A DNA stretch of 20,346 nt from Chrysochromulina tobinii (lineage: Eukaryota; Haptophyta; Prymnesiales; Chrysochromulinaceae), in assembly GCA_001275005.1 (NCBI GenBank), contig JWZX01001640.1:1-20346 (forward strand), written 5' to 3'. Made by a program: the position numbers and the translations under genes. The notes below the pieces were generated by a model, which searched no databases, was not told the DNA's origin, and was given only the letters and a program-made list of their open reading frames with translations. This document shows, one piece after another, positions 12,700 through 20,337 of the stretch (its first letter is position 1; each line of letters begins with the position of its first letter).

Positions 12700-14829
12700 A
12701 TGCCTTCTTTCAGCAGCTCAAGGCGCATCCGCGTCCGCCAGAGCGCGCTACCCATTCGAAACCCGCCCGCTAATGCCCAGCCTTACGCCTGTGCGTGCAG
12801 CACCACAGCGCGGCGGTGCCTCATGGTTGTCGGCTTCCTCTACTTCCAGCTCTCCACGTTCACACTTGTACAGTGGGTGCGTGAGCACGCGAGTGAGCAC
12901 GCCGACGAGGCGAAAGGCTCTCTCTTCGACGCGCGTGGTGGTGCGGCACAGCAGCAGCCTCGTGTGTCCGCAGACCAAGCCGCAGACGGTCAGCGTGCCG
13001 CGCCGACGCCACCTGTGCACCCTTCGCCACCGCCACCTTCACGGCCGCGCGCAGCGCCTTCACCGCCGCCCTTGTCAGGGGCAAGCACTGCCGGCGCTGC
13101 GACGCAATCACATTCGAAAGCTGAGGAGGTCGCTGCCGCAATCGACGATCTGGAGGACGACCCGGACGCCGGTGGTGTCGACGACTCAGCGGTGCGTGCG
13201 CAGATGGGCGAGGGCATGGAAGGGCTCGATTCGGATGCCAGCTTGGCTGCCGCTGCGACGAGCCAGCACGCCAGCGCCGGCGCGGCCGAAGCGGGCGTGG
13301 GCGGCGGCGGTGCCGGTACGTTCAAGACGACGCGTCTTGCCTCATGGATCGATTCGGACTCGTACGGCAGGTTCATCGGCATCACGACCTTCTTCAACCC
13401 GGGACGCCACCAGAACAAGGTGGACAACTTCCGCAAGTTCCGGTCGTCGGTGGCGGCGCAGGGGCTGCAGATGCTCTGCGTCGAGCTCGTCTTCGGCGAC
13501 GAGCCTTTCCAGCTGCGTGGGCCCGACGACGATGCGGCCGAGGTTGGTGGCGACGGCGACGGCGGCGACGGGGCTCTGCTCGATGCGGACGAGGCAGCGG
13601 ACGCGGGCAGCAAGGGCGGTGGCGACACAGGCGGCGGCGGCGGCGGCGACGGCCAGTCGCAGCAGAAGCAGCGGCAGCCCGCCGACTGCGATATCCTCAT
13701 CCATCGACGCACCTCGGCCGGTAACACCCTGTGGCAAAAGGAGCGGCTGCTCAACATCGCGCTCGAGAACTTGCCAAACTCGGTCGATAAGGTCATGTGG
13801 CTCGATTCGGATCTCATCTTCCTCAACGACGACTGGGTGGTCGAGACCTCCGAGCTGCTCGACCATTTCCCAGTGGTGCAGCCGTTTGGGTGGATGACGT
13901 ATCTGAGCGCCAACCAAGACGGCTCCGACTTTCTCGAGACGCTCGGCACCCTGCCGCTTGGGCAGGGCGTTGGCGCCGTCTACCACTCCGCAGGCCTGGG
14001 ATTGCAATCCTTCCCCGACATGTGCTTCCGCTCCAACTTTCTGCTCGGGCACCCGGGCTTTGCGTGGGCAGCCAGGCGCGAGGTGATGGTCAACGGCTTC
14101 TACGACCGGTCGATCATCGGCGGCGGCGATCGCATCATGCTCAATGGCTTCACGGGCCATTACTTCGGGGTCTCCCGCAAGATGCCCAAGGCCATGGAGG
14201 AGGATGTGCGCGCCTTTGGACGCAAGCTGACCCTCCTAGCGGGCCCGACGAATGTGAGCTACACTCCGGGCGTCGTGGTGCACATTTGGCACGGCAACCG
14301 CGCGGACCGCGACTACACGAACCGGTACCACATCCTGCTGGACAATAATTACGACCCTGGGCACGACGTGCGCATCAACGAGGCTGGGGTCCTTGAATGG
14401 GCGAGCGCGAAGCCGAAGCTGCACAAGATGGTGAACGAGTACTTCAGCAATCGGAAGGAAGGGCCGAAGCCCAACCAGACCAAGGAGGGCGGCAAGGAGG
14501 GTAGCGAGGACGATGAGGAGGCTGCGTGGGCGGCCTCGCGACGGTCGATGTCGCGCCCCGTGCGCTCATACCTCGGCTACCACTGCAGACGGCCCGACTA
14601 CCGTGCCTCGTGCAAGGTGGCATTCCAGCTATGGGGCGACACGCTGCGTGCGGCGCAGCTGCAGCTGCTCAACAAGAAGCTGCGCGCTGAAGAGCAGGCC
14701 GCGAAGGAGGCGCTGACGGCGAGCCGCGAGGCCGCACTGAAGCGTTCCCGCGGCAAGCGCAAGCAGATGCATGAGCGGAAGGAGAAGCGGCGAGGAGGGA
14801 GAGGAGGAGGTGGTGGTGGTGGTGGATAG
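12700..14829 (+). CDS. Type II membrane glycosyltransferase (GT-A fold, DxD motif) with low-complexity inserts
   Basis: From ATG 12700 this is 709 residues. The frame is open upstream only from a GTG, so ATG 12700 is chosen. A basic cytosolic tail of about 40 residues precedes one membrane span (about 41-61), the usual Golgi type II layout. A long Pro/Ala/Ser-rich stem follows. The catalytic domain starts near FIGITTFFNPGRHQNKV, continues through LWQKERLLNIAL, and has the metal- and nucleotide-sugar-binding DxD motif in VMWLDSDLIF (Asp369, Asp371). VVVHIWHGNRADRDY follows further on. A Gly/Asp/Gln-rich insert of about 55 residues splits the catalytic domain before DILIHRRT. The tail is a Lys/Arg/Glu-rich helix ending in poly-Gly. 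The WQKERLLN plus WLDSD arrangement resembles glycosyltransferases seen in algae and large algal viruses. Donor and acceptor sugars are unknown. Confidence 0.82.
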   Translation: MPSFSSSRRIRVRQSALPIRNPPANAQPYACACSTTARRCLMVVGFLYFQLSTFTLVQWVREHASEHADEAKGSLFDARGGAAQQQPRVSADQAADGQRAAPTPPVHPSPPPPSRPRAAPSPPPLSGASTAGAATQSHSKAEEVAAAIDDLEDDPDAGGVDDSAVRAQMGEGMEGLDSDASLAAAATSQHASAGAAEAGVGGGGAGTFKTTRLASWIDSDSYGRFIGITTFFNPGRHQNKVDNFRKFRSSVAAQGLQMLCVELVFGDEPFQLRGPDDDAAEVGGDGDGGDGALLDADEAADAGSKGGGDTGGGGGGDGQSQQKQRQPADCDILIHRRTSAGNTLWQKERLLNIALENLPNSVDKVMWLDSDLIFLNDDWVVETSELLDHFPVVQPFGWMTYLSANQDGSDFLETLGTLPLGQGVGAVYHSAGLGLQSFPDMCFRSNFLLGHPGFAWAARREVMVNGFYDRSIIGGGDRIMLNGFTGHYFGVSRKMPKAMEEDVRAFGRKLTLLAGPTNVSYTPGVVVHIWHGNRADRDYTNRYHILLDNNYDPGHDVRINEAGVLEWASAKPKLHKMVNEYFSNRKEGPKPNQTKEGGKEGSEDDEEAAWAASRRSMSRPVRSYLGYHCRRPDYRASCKVAFQLWGDTLRAAQLQLLNKKLRAEEQAAKEALTASREAALKRSRGKRKQMHERKEKRRGGRGGGGGGGG

Positions 14830-14900
14830 CAGTTCCCCGCTTCGAACTTGTGCCAAAAACGGAAAAGGACCCTCGGTGTGATCAGACACGGCGGGTTGTG

Positions 14901-14985
14901 GATTTCACGAATCACGCGTGTCGATTTCACGTGCAGATTTCACGGCGGGTTTTGTGTGCTGGATGTCAAAAATGTCGATTTCACG
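14901..14985 (+). promoter_or_regulatory. Four GATTTCACG motifs upstream of the GTPase gene
   Basis: GATTTCACG occurs at 14901-14909, 14923-14931, 14936-14944 and 14977-14985, between the glycosyltransferase stop and the GTPase start at 15018. Repeated short motifs just upstream of a start suggest transcription factor sites. No factor can be named. Confidence 0.45.
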
Positions 14986-15017
14986 ATTTGCCGCCGTGTA
15001 GTGGACGTTGCACCGAA

Positions 15018-15827
15018 ATGGCGCTCGAACTGATCGCCATCGCGGCCGGCATTGGACTGGGCCTATCATTGGGAAGCCGCTCGCGACAGGTTGCGTACGA
15101 AGAAGCCCAGGATGAGGTGGAGCGCTCTACAAGACAGGATAAGCTCGTGTGGGTGAGCACCAGCGGCACGGGCGGGAGCGATCTGCTGCAGGAAGTACCG
15201 GAGACGATCATGACAGTCATGCTGATTGGCGATTCGGGATCAGGGAAGACGCTCTTCTGCCGCCGCATCACCGAGCCCGATGCACTCGGAAGCGGGACAC
15301 TTCAGAAGTCGGTCGAGCCTTCGTGGCACTCCGTTCACGTCTCACTTCAAGCAGAATCTCCACCTCGCCAGATTCGGCAGCGGCTCATCGTGCAGATGCT
15401 CGATACGCCCGGGCGCGACTCGTTGACATCGCTCATTGTGCCCTTCTACCGCTCGATCCAGGCGTGCATTCTCGTCTTCGACGCGGGAAGCACCGCCTCC
15501 TTCCAGGCTTGTCAGGAAAGGTGGTACTCCGCGGTGCAGCAACATCGGCTGAGCGCGGGCTCGCGGGTGGCCACGGGCTCGAATGTGGTGCTCGCTCACA
15601 TCCTCGACGAAGGTCGCGAGCGCCAGGTGAAACGCCGCGAGGCCGCGCTGTGGTGCTCGACGGTTGGCCTCGCGTACTTTGAGACGCATGCTAACGACAA
15701 ATACGAGTGGAAGAAAATGTTCTCCCACCTCGCGGCCGCAATCGCACCTGTGCAGCCCGCGGCGGTGAGTTCAGGAGCAAGCGGGGCCGCTGATGGCGAT
15801 TCGTCGGTTTCCGCCGCGGCCCGATGA
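15018..15827 (+). CDS. Rab/Ras-like small GTPase with N-terminal membrane anchor and degenerate G4 motif
   Basis: From ATG 15018 this is 269 residues; the frame is open further upstream but without a better start. Residues 3-19 are hydrophobic and followed by basic residues, a signal-anchor-like start. The GTPase domain shows the P-loop GDSGSGKT (71-78), DTPGRD (129-134) in place of DTAGQE, a Rab-like FYRSIQACILVFDAGSTASF, and ETHA (222-225) in place of the G5 ETSA. The guanine-specifying NKxD motif is missing; AHILD stands at that place (193-197). The C-terminus (SSVSAAAR) has no prenylation Cys, so membrane attachment would be through the N-terminus. SRP-receptor beta has a similar layout, but the core looks closer to Rab. 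It probably acts on a membrane surface; nucleotide specificity is doubtful. Confidence 0.78.
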   Translation: MALELIAIAAGIGLGLSLGSRSRQVAYEEAQDEVERSTRQDKLVWVSTSGTGGSDLLQEVPETIMTVMLIGDSGSGKTLFCRRITEPDALGSGTLQKSVEPSWHSVHVSLQAESPPRQIRQRLIVQMLDTPGRDSLTSLIVPFYRSIQACILVFDAGSTASFQACQERWYSAVQQHRLSAGSRVATGSNVVLAHILDEGRERQVKRREAALWCSTVGLAYFETHANDKYEWKKMFSHLAAAIAPVQPAAVSSGASGAADGDSSVSAAAR

Positions 15828-16008
15828 TCGTGTTTCGGAGATAATTATGCCGGAGTTTGGGGCTCAATTGTCGCACGCAATGACGCGGGACTCTCCGCAC
15901 GCACGAAACCCCACACTTCCAACTCATGTCGCGTGAATTTTGACGAAACCGCTCGCGGAACTCGAGAGAACACATCTCCTTTCGTCGCGATTGATCTCGT
16001 CGACCGAT
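15828..16008 (+). other. Intergenic region GTPase to carrier with TGACGAAACC motif
   Basis: This 181-bp spacer carries the carrier promoter. TGACGAAACC at 15941-15950 lies 59 bp before the carrier ATG. The same motif recurs three times at the right edge of the window. Confidence 0.45.
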
Positions 16009-17004
16009 ATGAGTCGGCCAGTGCCTTTGCTGACGCTGCTGCTCGTGTGTAGTGCATCGGGATTGCAGCTGCTTAGCAAAGACGAGCGCAAAGACGAGCC
16101 AAAGGCTGCAGCAGGCAAAGACAAGAAGCCAAAACGCTGGCTCGACAAGCCTGCCACAAAGAGTGCAATGCTTATCCTGGCTGGTGGGCTGAGCGGCGCA
16201 TTGGCAAAGTCAGTTGTCGCGCCGCTCGAGCGCGTAAAAATCATGTCACAGGCTGGAGACAACGGCAACTTTCTCAAGCTGCTCGCCGATGTGGTGAGAG
16301 CCGAGGGCTGGACTGGCCTGTGGCGCGGCAACACTGCCAATGTGATTCGCGTCATCCCCAACAAGGGTGTCCTCATGATGTGCAGCGACATGTACAAGGC
16401 AGGGGTCGCCGCCGCTCTCCCGACCATCAACGGCGCGTCCGTAAGCTCCATCGCTGGCGGTCTCGCTGGCGTGACGGCCGTGATTTGCACGTACCCGCTC
16501 GAACTCGCACGCACGCGTATGGCGTACCGCATTCAAGACGGGAGCACTCAATACAACAACTTGATATCGACGTTTCGTGCGGTTATTGCGTCCGACGGCC
16601 TGCTCGGTCTGTACTCGGGCGTGTGGGCCACTTTACTCGGCGTCTTGCCCTTCGAGGGCATCAAGTTTGGCTTGTATGACATTCTCAAATCCGCGCTGCC
16701 GAGGAATAGCCTGGACAAGCTACCGCCGATCTGGACGCTCGTCGCGGGGGCCCTCTCAGGCGCGATCGCTCACTTCCTCACCTACCCGCTCGACACCGTG
16801 CGGCGGCGCATGCAAGTCTCGGGTGCCGTCGGTGCAGCCAAGTACTCGAACATCTTCAACTGCCTGCAAACTATCATCAAGAAGGAAGGGTGGACCGCGC
16901 TCTTCTACGGGCTGGCCCCGACGATGCTGCGCGCGATTCCGGGGCTGGGTATCCACATGTTTGTGTACGAGATCATGAAGATCGCTCTCGGGCTCGACAA
17001 CTAG
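16009..17004 (+). CDS. Mitochondrial-carrier-family (SLC25) transporter with signal peptide
   Basis: This 331-residue carrier starts at ATG 16009; the frame is open upstream but has no ATG. All three carrier repeats are complete, with PLERVK (72-77), PLELAR (163-168) and PLDTVR (260-265) ending the odd-numbered helices. APLERVK in repeat 1 and TYPLDTVRRRMQ in repeat 3 are typical of the adenine-nucleotide/CoA branch (SLC25A16/24/42-like). Residues 1-18 are a signal peptide (PLLTLLLVCSASG), followed by a Lys-rich stretch to about residue 48. Ordinary mitochondrial carriers lack a cleavable signal peptide, so this one probably goes to the ER or the secondary plastid, perhaps exchanging nucleotides or CoA across a plastid membrane. 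The family is certain; substrate and location are inferred. Confidence 0.93.
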   Translation: MSRPVPLLTLLLVCSASGLQLLSKDERKDEPKAAAGKDKKPKRWLDKPATKSAMLILAGGLSGALAKSVVAPLERVKIMSQAGDNGNFLKLLADVVRAEGWTGLWRGNTANVIRVIPNKGVLMMCSDMYKAGVAAALPTINGASVSSIAGGLAGVTAVICTYPLELARTRMAYRIQDGSTQYNNLISTFRAVIASDGLLGLYSGVWATLLGVLPFEGIKFGLYDILKSALPRNSLDKLPPIWTLVAGALSGAIAHFLTYPLDTVRRRMQVSGAVGAAKYSNIFNCLQTIIKKEGWTALFYGLAPTMLRAIPGLGIHMFVYEIMKIALGLDN

Positions 17005-17449
17005 CCATGAGCTGCAGATTGGAGGCCAAAGCGCGCGCTCTGCCTTCTGGCCGTAGCTTATTGTCGTGCTACATCGCTCGCTGCACTGAGCCTCGATAAC
17101 TATCGAAACGGTAGGGGGAAACGGCAAGTTGTAACGGATCCGACCGGCTCCCGTCCGCTGTTGTGTCACGTCGTGTGGCCGTGTTCAAGGCACGGACGGG
17201 AGGTCAGCTGGTCAGGGCAATTGGGTCAGGCTGCTCTGTGTGGGTGTGGCTGCATGGATAACGATGTCAGTAATATTTTCAATGCGTTAGCACGTGGTGA
17301 CCTAACCGCGTGGTTGCCGGCCGGGCTACCGCATTGAGAATCTGACCGTGGATAACGTATTACCAGTTGTATACGGATCCGCGACATTATCTCTGGATAA
17401 CATCTGACCGTCACCGTGAGACCTGCTGCGTGATCCAACGGCCGCGGAA
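17005..17449. other. Convergent intergenic region carrier / M41 protease
   Basis: This region holds both 3' ends and no gene. TGGATAAC occurs three times (17254, 17348, 17393), and ATCTGACCGT twice near 17340 and 17400. CTAACCGCGT...CCGGGCTACCG at about 17302-17330 resembles the sequence around 2763-2820. Confidence 0.5.
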
Positions 17450-18424
17450 TCATCGCACGCACACCGCGTGCTTTGGTGCGAGAGCTGGGTCGAGCGCCGG
17501 GCACAAGAACAATCCCCACAGCATGCCGAACGTGAACGGGTACGGCGCCGCGAGATCAAGCATGAGATCGAGCGGGTGACGGAGGAGGCCGCCGCTGGGC
17601 TGCCGACTGCACGCGCACTCATCCGGTGCGCCGCTGAGCGCACAGCGGTGCTGGCGCATGAGCTCCTCGTGCTGCGCGCCGTCGACGGTGCCACGCACCA
17701 TGAGAGCCCCCGAGAGGGCACAGACCGCCGCCCAGCGCGACGCTACAATTGCATCCGCAAATTCGAAGGCAGCCTTGACGACCAGCGATGGAGGAGCGCC
17801 GGCGGGTGCGTCCGTCGACAGTGCGGCGCACGCCACCTGCTGCGCCTTGCGCAGGTCGCCCGTGGCTGTCGCGGGGTTCGCGATCAGACGAGACAGTCGT
17901 TCGCCGATGGGCAGGTGCGTCCAGACAGACGTGGAGTGCCCGTACCACGAGTAAGGCGCCGCATAGAGGCGCTGCTCGGCGCAGTGGCCCCCGAAGAGGT
18001 ATGCAATGCGGGCCAGGCTCGGGAGTATCGCTGGGCACTCGGCGACGACGCTGCTGCACTCGAGAGTGGGCGGCAGCTCGCTGGTGGAGGATACGGTGGT
18101 GGCGGTGGTTGCGGTAGTGGCTGACCATCGAAGATGCGGCGACATGTCGCGCCAGCGTACTGTGAGCTTCGTCTCGCCGAGATAGTACTGCCCCTTTTCG
18201 GTCACACGCGGTGTGATGGTGGCATATCGCAGCAGTGGTCGTGAGCCGAAGAAGTGTCCAACCCATCCTTTGTCGGTGTTCACACCGGTCTCTGCGACGT
18301 GGTCCGCCACTGTCGCATGCCCCGCTTCGTGAAACGCCGTCGGCAAACGCTCGGCGACGGTCGCCGTCGCGCCGAGCACACCGAGGCCGCCAGCGAGGCG
18401 CACCAACTCGCTGACCACCGTCAT
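17450..18424 (-). CDS. Stand-alone M41 (FtsH-type) zinc metalloprotease domain lacking AAA+ ATPase
   Basis: This 324-residue protein starts at ATG 18424; an in-frame TGA lies 20 to 30 codons upstream with no other ATG between. The M41 zinc motif is HEAGH (His32, Glu33, His36) in TAFHEAGHATVA. Next come ATITPR, matching the FtsH strand after the active site, and LFGGHCAEQRLY at 144-154, matching FtsH GGRAAEE. ATGDLRKAQQVA supplies the expected third zinc ligand, Asp190. A segment like the end of the FtsH peptidase domain (VRGTVDGAQHEEL) follows. FtsH normally has a membrane part and a roughly 200-residue AAA+ module before this domain. Here only about 30 residues precede HEAGH and no Walker motif exists. 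A Thr/Ser-rich insert lies at about 102-120, and a hydrophobic stretch at about 296-310 may be a membrane span. All catalytic ligands are kept, so activity without ATP unfolding, or with a partner, is plausible. Confidence 0.78.
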   Translation of the reverse strand: MTVVSELVRLAGGLGVLGATATVAERLPTAFHEAGHATVADHVAETGVNTDKGWVGHFFGSRPLLRYATITPRVTEKGQYYLGETKLTVRWRDMSPHLRWSATTATTATTVSSTSELPPTLECSSVVAECPAILPSLARIAYLFGGHCAEQRLYAAPYSWYGHSTSVWTHLPIGERLSRLIANPATATGDLRKAQQVACAALSTDAPAGAPPSLVVKAAFEFADAIVASRWAAVCALSGALMVRGTVDGAQHEELMRQHRCALSGAPDECACSRQPSGGLLRHPLDLMLDLAAPYPFTFGMLWGLFLCPALDPALAPKHAVCVR

Positions 18425-18620
18425 GCCCTGCGGCTGTGCCTGTGCCGAGGAGAGTGCTTGACCGCGACGCTCACGAACACCGATTATTCGCGATTGTCGT
18501 GTTAACGTTCACACCGCCGCGACTCTGCATTTCCACATATCTTCACGCATATCTTTACTTAAGAGTTTAGTCGCACGTCGGCAGCTCTGTGGGGGGGTCG
18601 GCAATTCCCGAAAAGGAGAG
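18425..18620. other. Divergent promoter region M41 / 464-residue gene
   Basis: This 196-bp gap between head-to-head starts has an AT-rich segment (about 18530-18570) and a run of seven G (18591-18597). It should contain both promoters. Confidence 0.5.
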
Positions 18621-20015
18621 ATGGCAGCCTCGTCACCCCGCCGCCGACGGCTAGCCTATCGCCATGCGCTCCTCGAGAGGGACGTACAGCCGCGTCTCAG
18701 CATCTTTGTGGCTCACCGCTCTCTCACGCATCGAAGCTTCCCGCTGCCACCCACGCCGCTTCCAAGCTACGCGGAGCGCGAGCTTCTTGGAGTGCGCGAC
18801 CGCCAGCTCTTGATGCAGTCTGTACCACGGCGCCTCGTGCCAACATGGATCGAGGGCGAGCTTGCAGAGCAAGAGGCGGTTCGTGTGCCACTCACCGGCT
18901 GGGAGCTCAGCGAGAGTGGACTGGCAGTCGCTCTCGATTTCGATGCGGCACGCGCTGACTTGGATACGCCTCCACTGCTAGCGGCCTCGAGCAACGGCAC
19001 CGTGCAGCTCGCGACCGAGATTCAGCTGCAATTCGATGGGCACCCGCTGCGAATATGGCGCTACGGTGTGCCGTCCGAAGCTGTGCGCGTGCACGGCAAG
19101 CGCACGGTACGCATGCTGGATGCGGCCGAGCGCAGTATGTTGGTTGGATGGCATGCATGCACAACGGAGGGCACCAGCTTGCTGCAGCTCGACACGCCAA
19201 GCTATGGCACCGACGGTCTGGCCGATGTGTGGCACCTCTCGCGCATGCGCGTGGCGCTAAACGTCTTCGAGTTATACCACGCGCTGCTGCCAAAACTCCT
19301 TGGCACTCACCTCGGCGCTCTTCGTAGGCAATCAACGGCCACCGAGCCTTTCATGACCACATGCGAGCTGCAGCTCGGCTTCTATGATAGCTGTGCCGCA
19401 ACGGTCGCTTCCGCCCGGCTACCTGTGGTGCTCGAGGCGGGCGCGCTGCCAACAACACCAGAGCCACGCCGTGTGCCCGTGATCAACGTAGTGGCGACAC
19501 TGGATCCAAGGCAGGTCGCTGGCGAGGTCGTGATACCCGCCACTGGCTGGCTCCCGCGAAACGGCATGGTGAGCCTAGTGCTCCGTCAGGGCGGCCGAAT
19601 CGTGTTGCGTGCGTGCATGCTGTATCATAACGCGCTGGGCTCGGTGGACGCAGCCTGCTGGTCACTTGGAGAGGCCCAGTATCAGGACGTGAGCGACACG
19701 ACACATCGAGAAGCGCTCCTGGGACGATTGTCCACCGGCAAGGTGAAGGTACGACGAACGCGGTGCACTAGCAGCAGCAAGCCCCTCGGCGACGCCGAAA
19801 TTGAGGACGAGGCCCTCACTGCAGAATCGCAGGGGCGTGGGGGCGAGGAGGAAGCGGCGTCGCTCGAGGCGTCGTCGCTCGAGTGGTGCCTCGCGGGATT
19901 CCATCTATCGATGCTCATCCCCGGGGAGGACGTACCGCCCGGCGTCCAATTTCGAGCACACGCGTGTGAGGCTGAGTGGGTCGCTCAGCTGAGGAGTGCT
20001 CTGCGGCCGAGGTGA
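18621..20015 (+). CDS. Unrecognised 464-residue protein with an internal PxTGW repeat
   Basis: This intronless ORF runs from ATG 18621 to TGA 20015. I recognise no family. The N-terminus is Arg-rich (RRRR at 7-10) with no signal peptide. Two blocks look alike: RVPLTGWELSESGLAVAL (88-105) and VVIPATGWLPRNGMVSLV (303-320). Both pair a beta-like strand with PxTGW and then another strand, suggesting two related lobes. A third similar turn may be IPGEDVPPGVQF near 433-444. A highly acidic low-complexity segment lies at about 392-418. There are no long hydrophobic spans, so a soluble or surface-associated protein is likely. It is divergent from the M41 protease gene 196 bp away. The length, clean frame and composition support a real gene. 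Confidence 0.7.
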   Translation: MAASSPRRRRLAYRHALLERDVQPRLSIFVAHRSLTHRSFPLPPTPLPSYAERELLGVRDRQLLMQSVPRRLVPTWIEGELAEQEAVRVPLTGWELSESGLAVALDFDAARADLDTPPLLAASSNGTVQLATEIQLQFDGHPLRIWRYGVPSEAVRVHGKRTVRMLDAAERSMLVGWHACTTEGTSLLQLDTPSYGTDGLADVWHLSRMRVALNVFELYHALLPKLLGTHLGALRRQSTATEPFMTTCELQLGFYDSCAATVASARLPVVLEAGALPTTPEPRRVPVINVVATLDPRQVAGEVVIPATGWLPRNGMVSLVLRQGGRIVLRACMLYHNALGSVDAACWSLGEAQYQDVSDTTHREALLGRLSTGKVKVRRTRCTSSSKPLGDAEIEDEALTAESQGRGGEEEAASLEASSLEWCLAGFHLSMLIPGEDVPPGVQFRAHACEAEWVAQLRSALRPR

Positions 20016-20095
20016 AGCTCGTGATTCCTGCTGGTGACCAACGAAGTTTGCGCGGGGCGACCCGCTGTGTGTTTAGTTGTAGTATGTTAGTGTGC

Positions 20096-20156
20096 GACGA
20101 CGTATGGATTCGATGATCGATCCTCGGTATACGTCGTCACCGAGGATCGATCATCG
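20096..20156. repeat. Perfect hairpin with pseudoknot-order second helix
   Basis: CGATGATCGATCCTCGGT (20111-20128) pairs perfectly over 18 bp with 20139-20156. The 10-nt loop ATACGTCGTC (20129-20138) is the exact complement of GACGACGTAT at 20096-20105. The order is A-B-A'-B', as in an H-type pseudoknot. It lies 80-140 bp after a stop codon, so it may be in the 3'UTR of the 464-residue gene. Confidence 0.9.
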
Positions 20157-20273
20157 CTGTTCGCTCGGTGCACGCCCTACCGTCTAGTTTACAATTACGA
20201 TTTCGAAATATAAACTCGCACGACAAGCGTACAAACTCTATATAGTACGGAGATCTAGTACCGGTAGCCCTAA

Positions 20274-20337
20274 TGACGAAACCCTCTGGTTGCCTAATAA
20301 AGAGATGACGAAACCCTGCGAGGTCAGTGACGAAACT
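20274..20337 (+). repeat. Three TGACGAAAC direct repeats
   Basis: TGACGAAACCCT occurs at 20274-20285 and 20306-20317, and TGACGAAACT at 20328-20337. The same core lies 59 bp upstream of the carrier start (15941-15950), hinting at a shared regulatory element. Confidence 0.6.

Noticed and set aside
12473-13897. Plus-strand ORF of 474 codons overlapping the glycosyltransferase
   Set aside because: Arg/Ser/Ala-rich shadow of the true frame; the overlapping frame has the membrane span and DxD motif.
17468-18124. Plus-strand ORF of 218 codons opposite the M41 gene
   Set aside because: Antisense of the HEAGH-containing gene; no domain.
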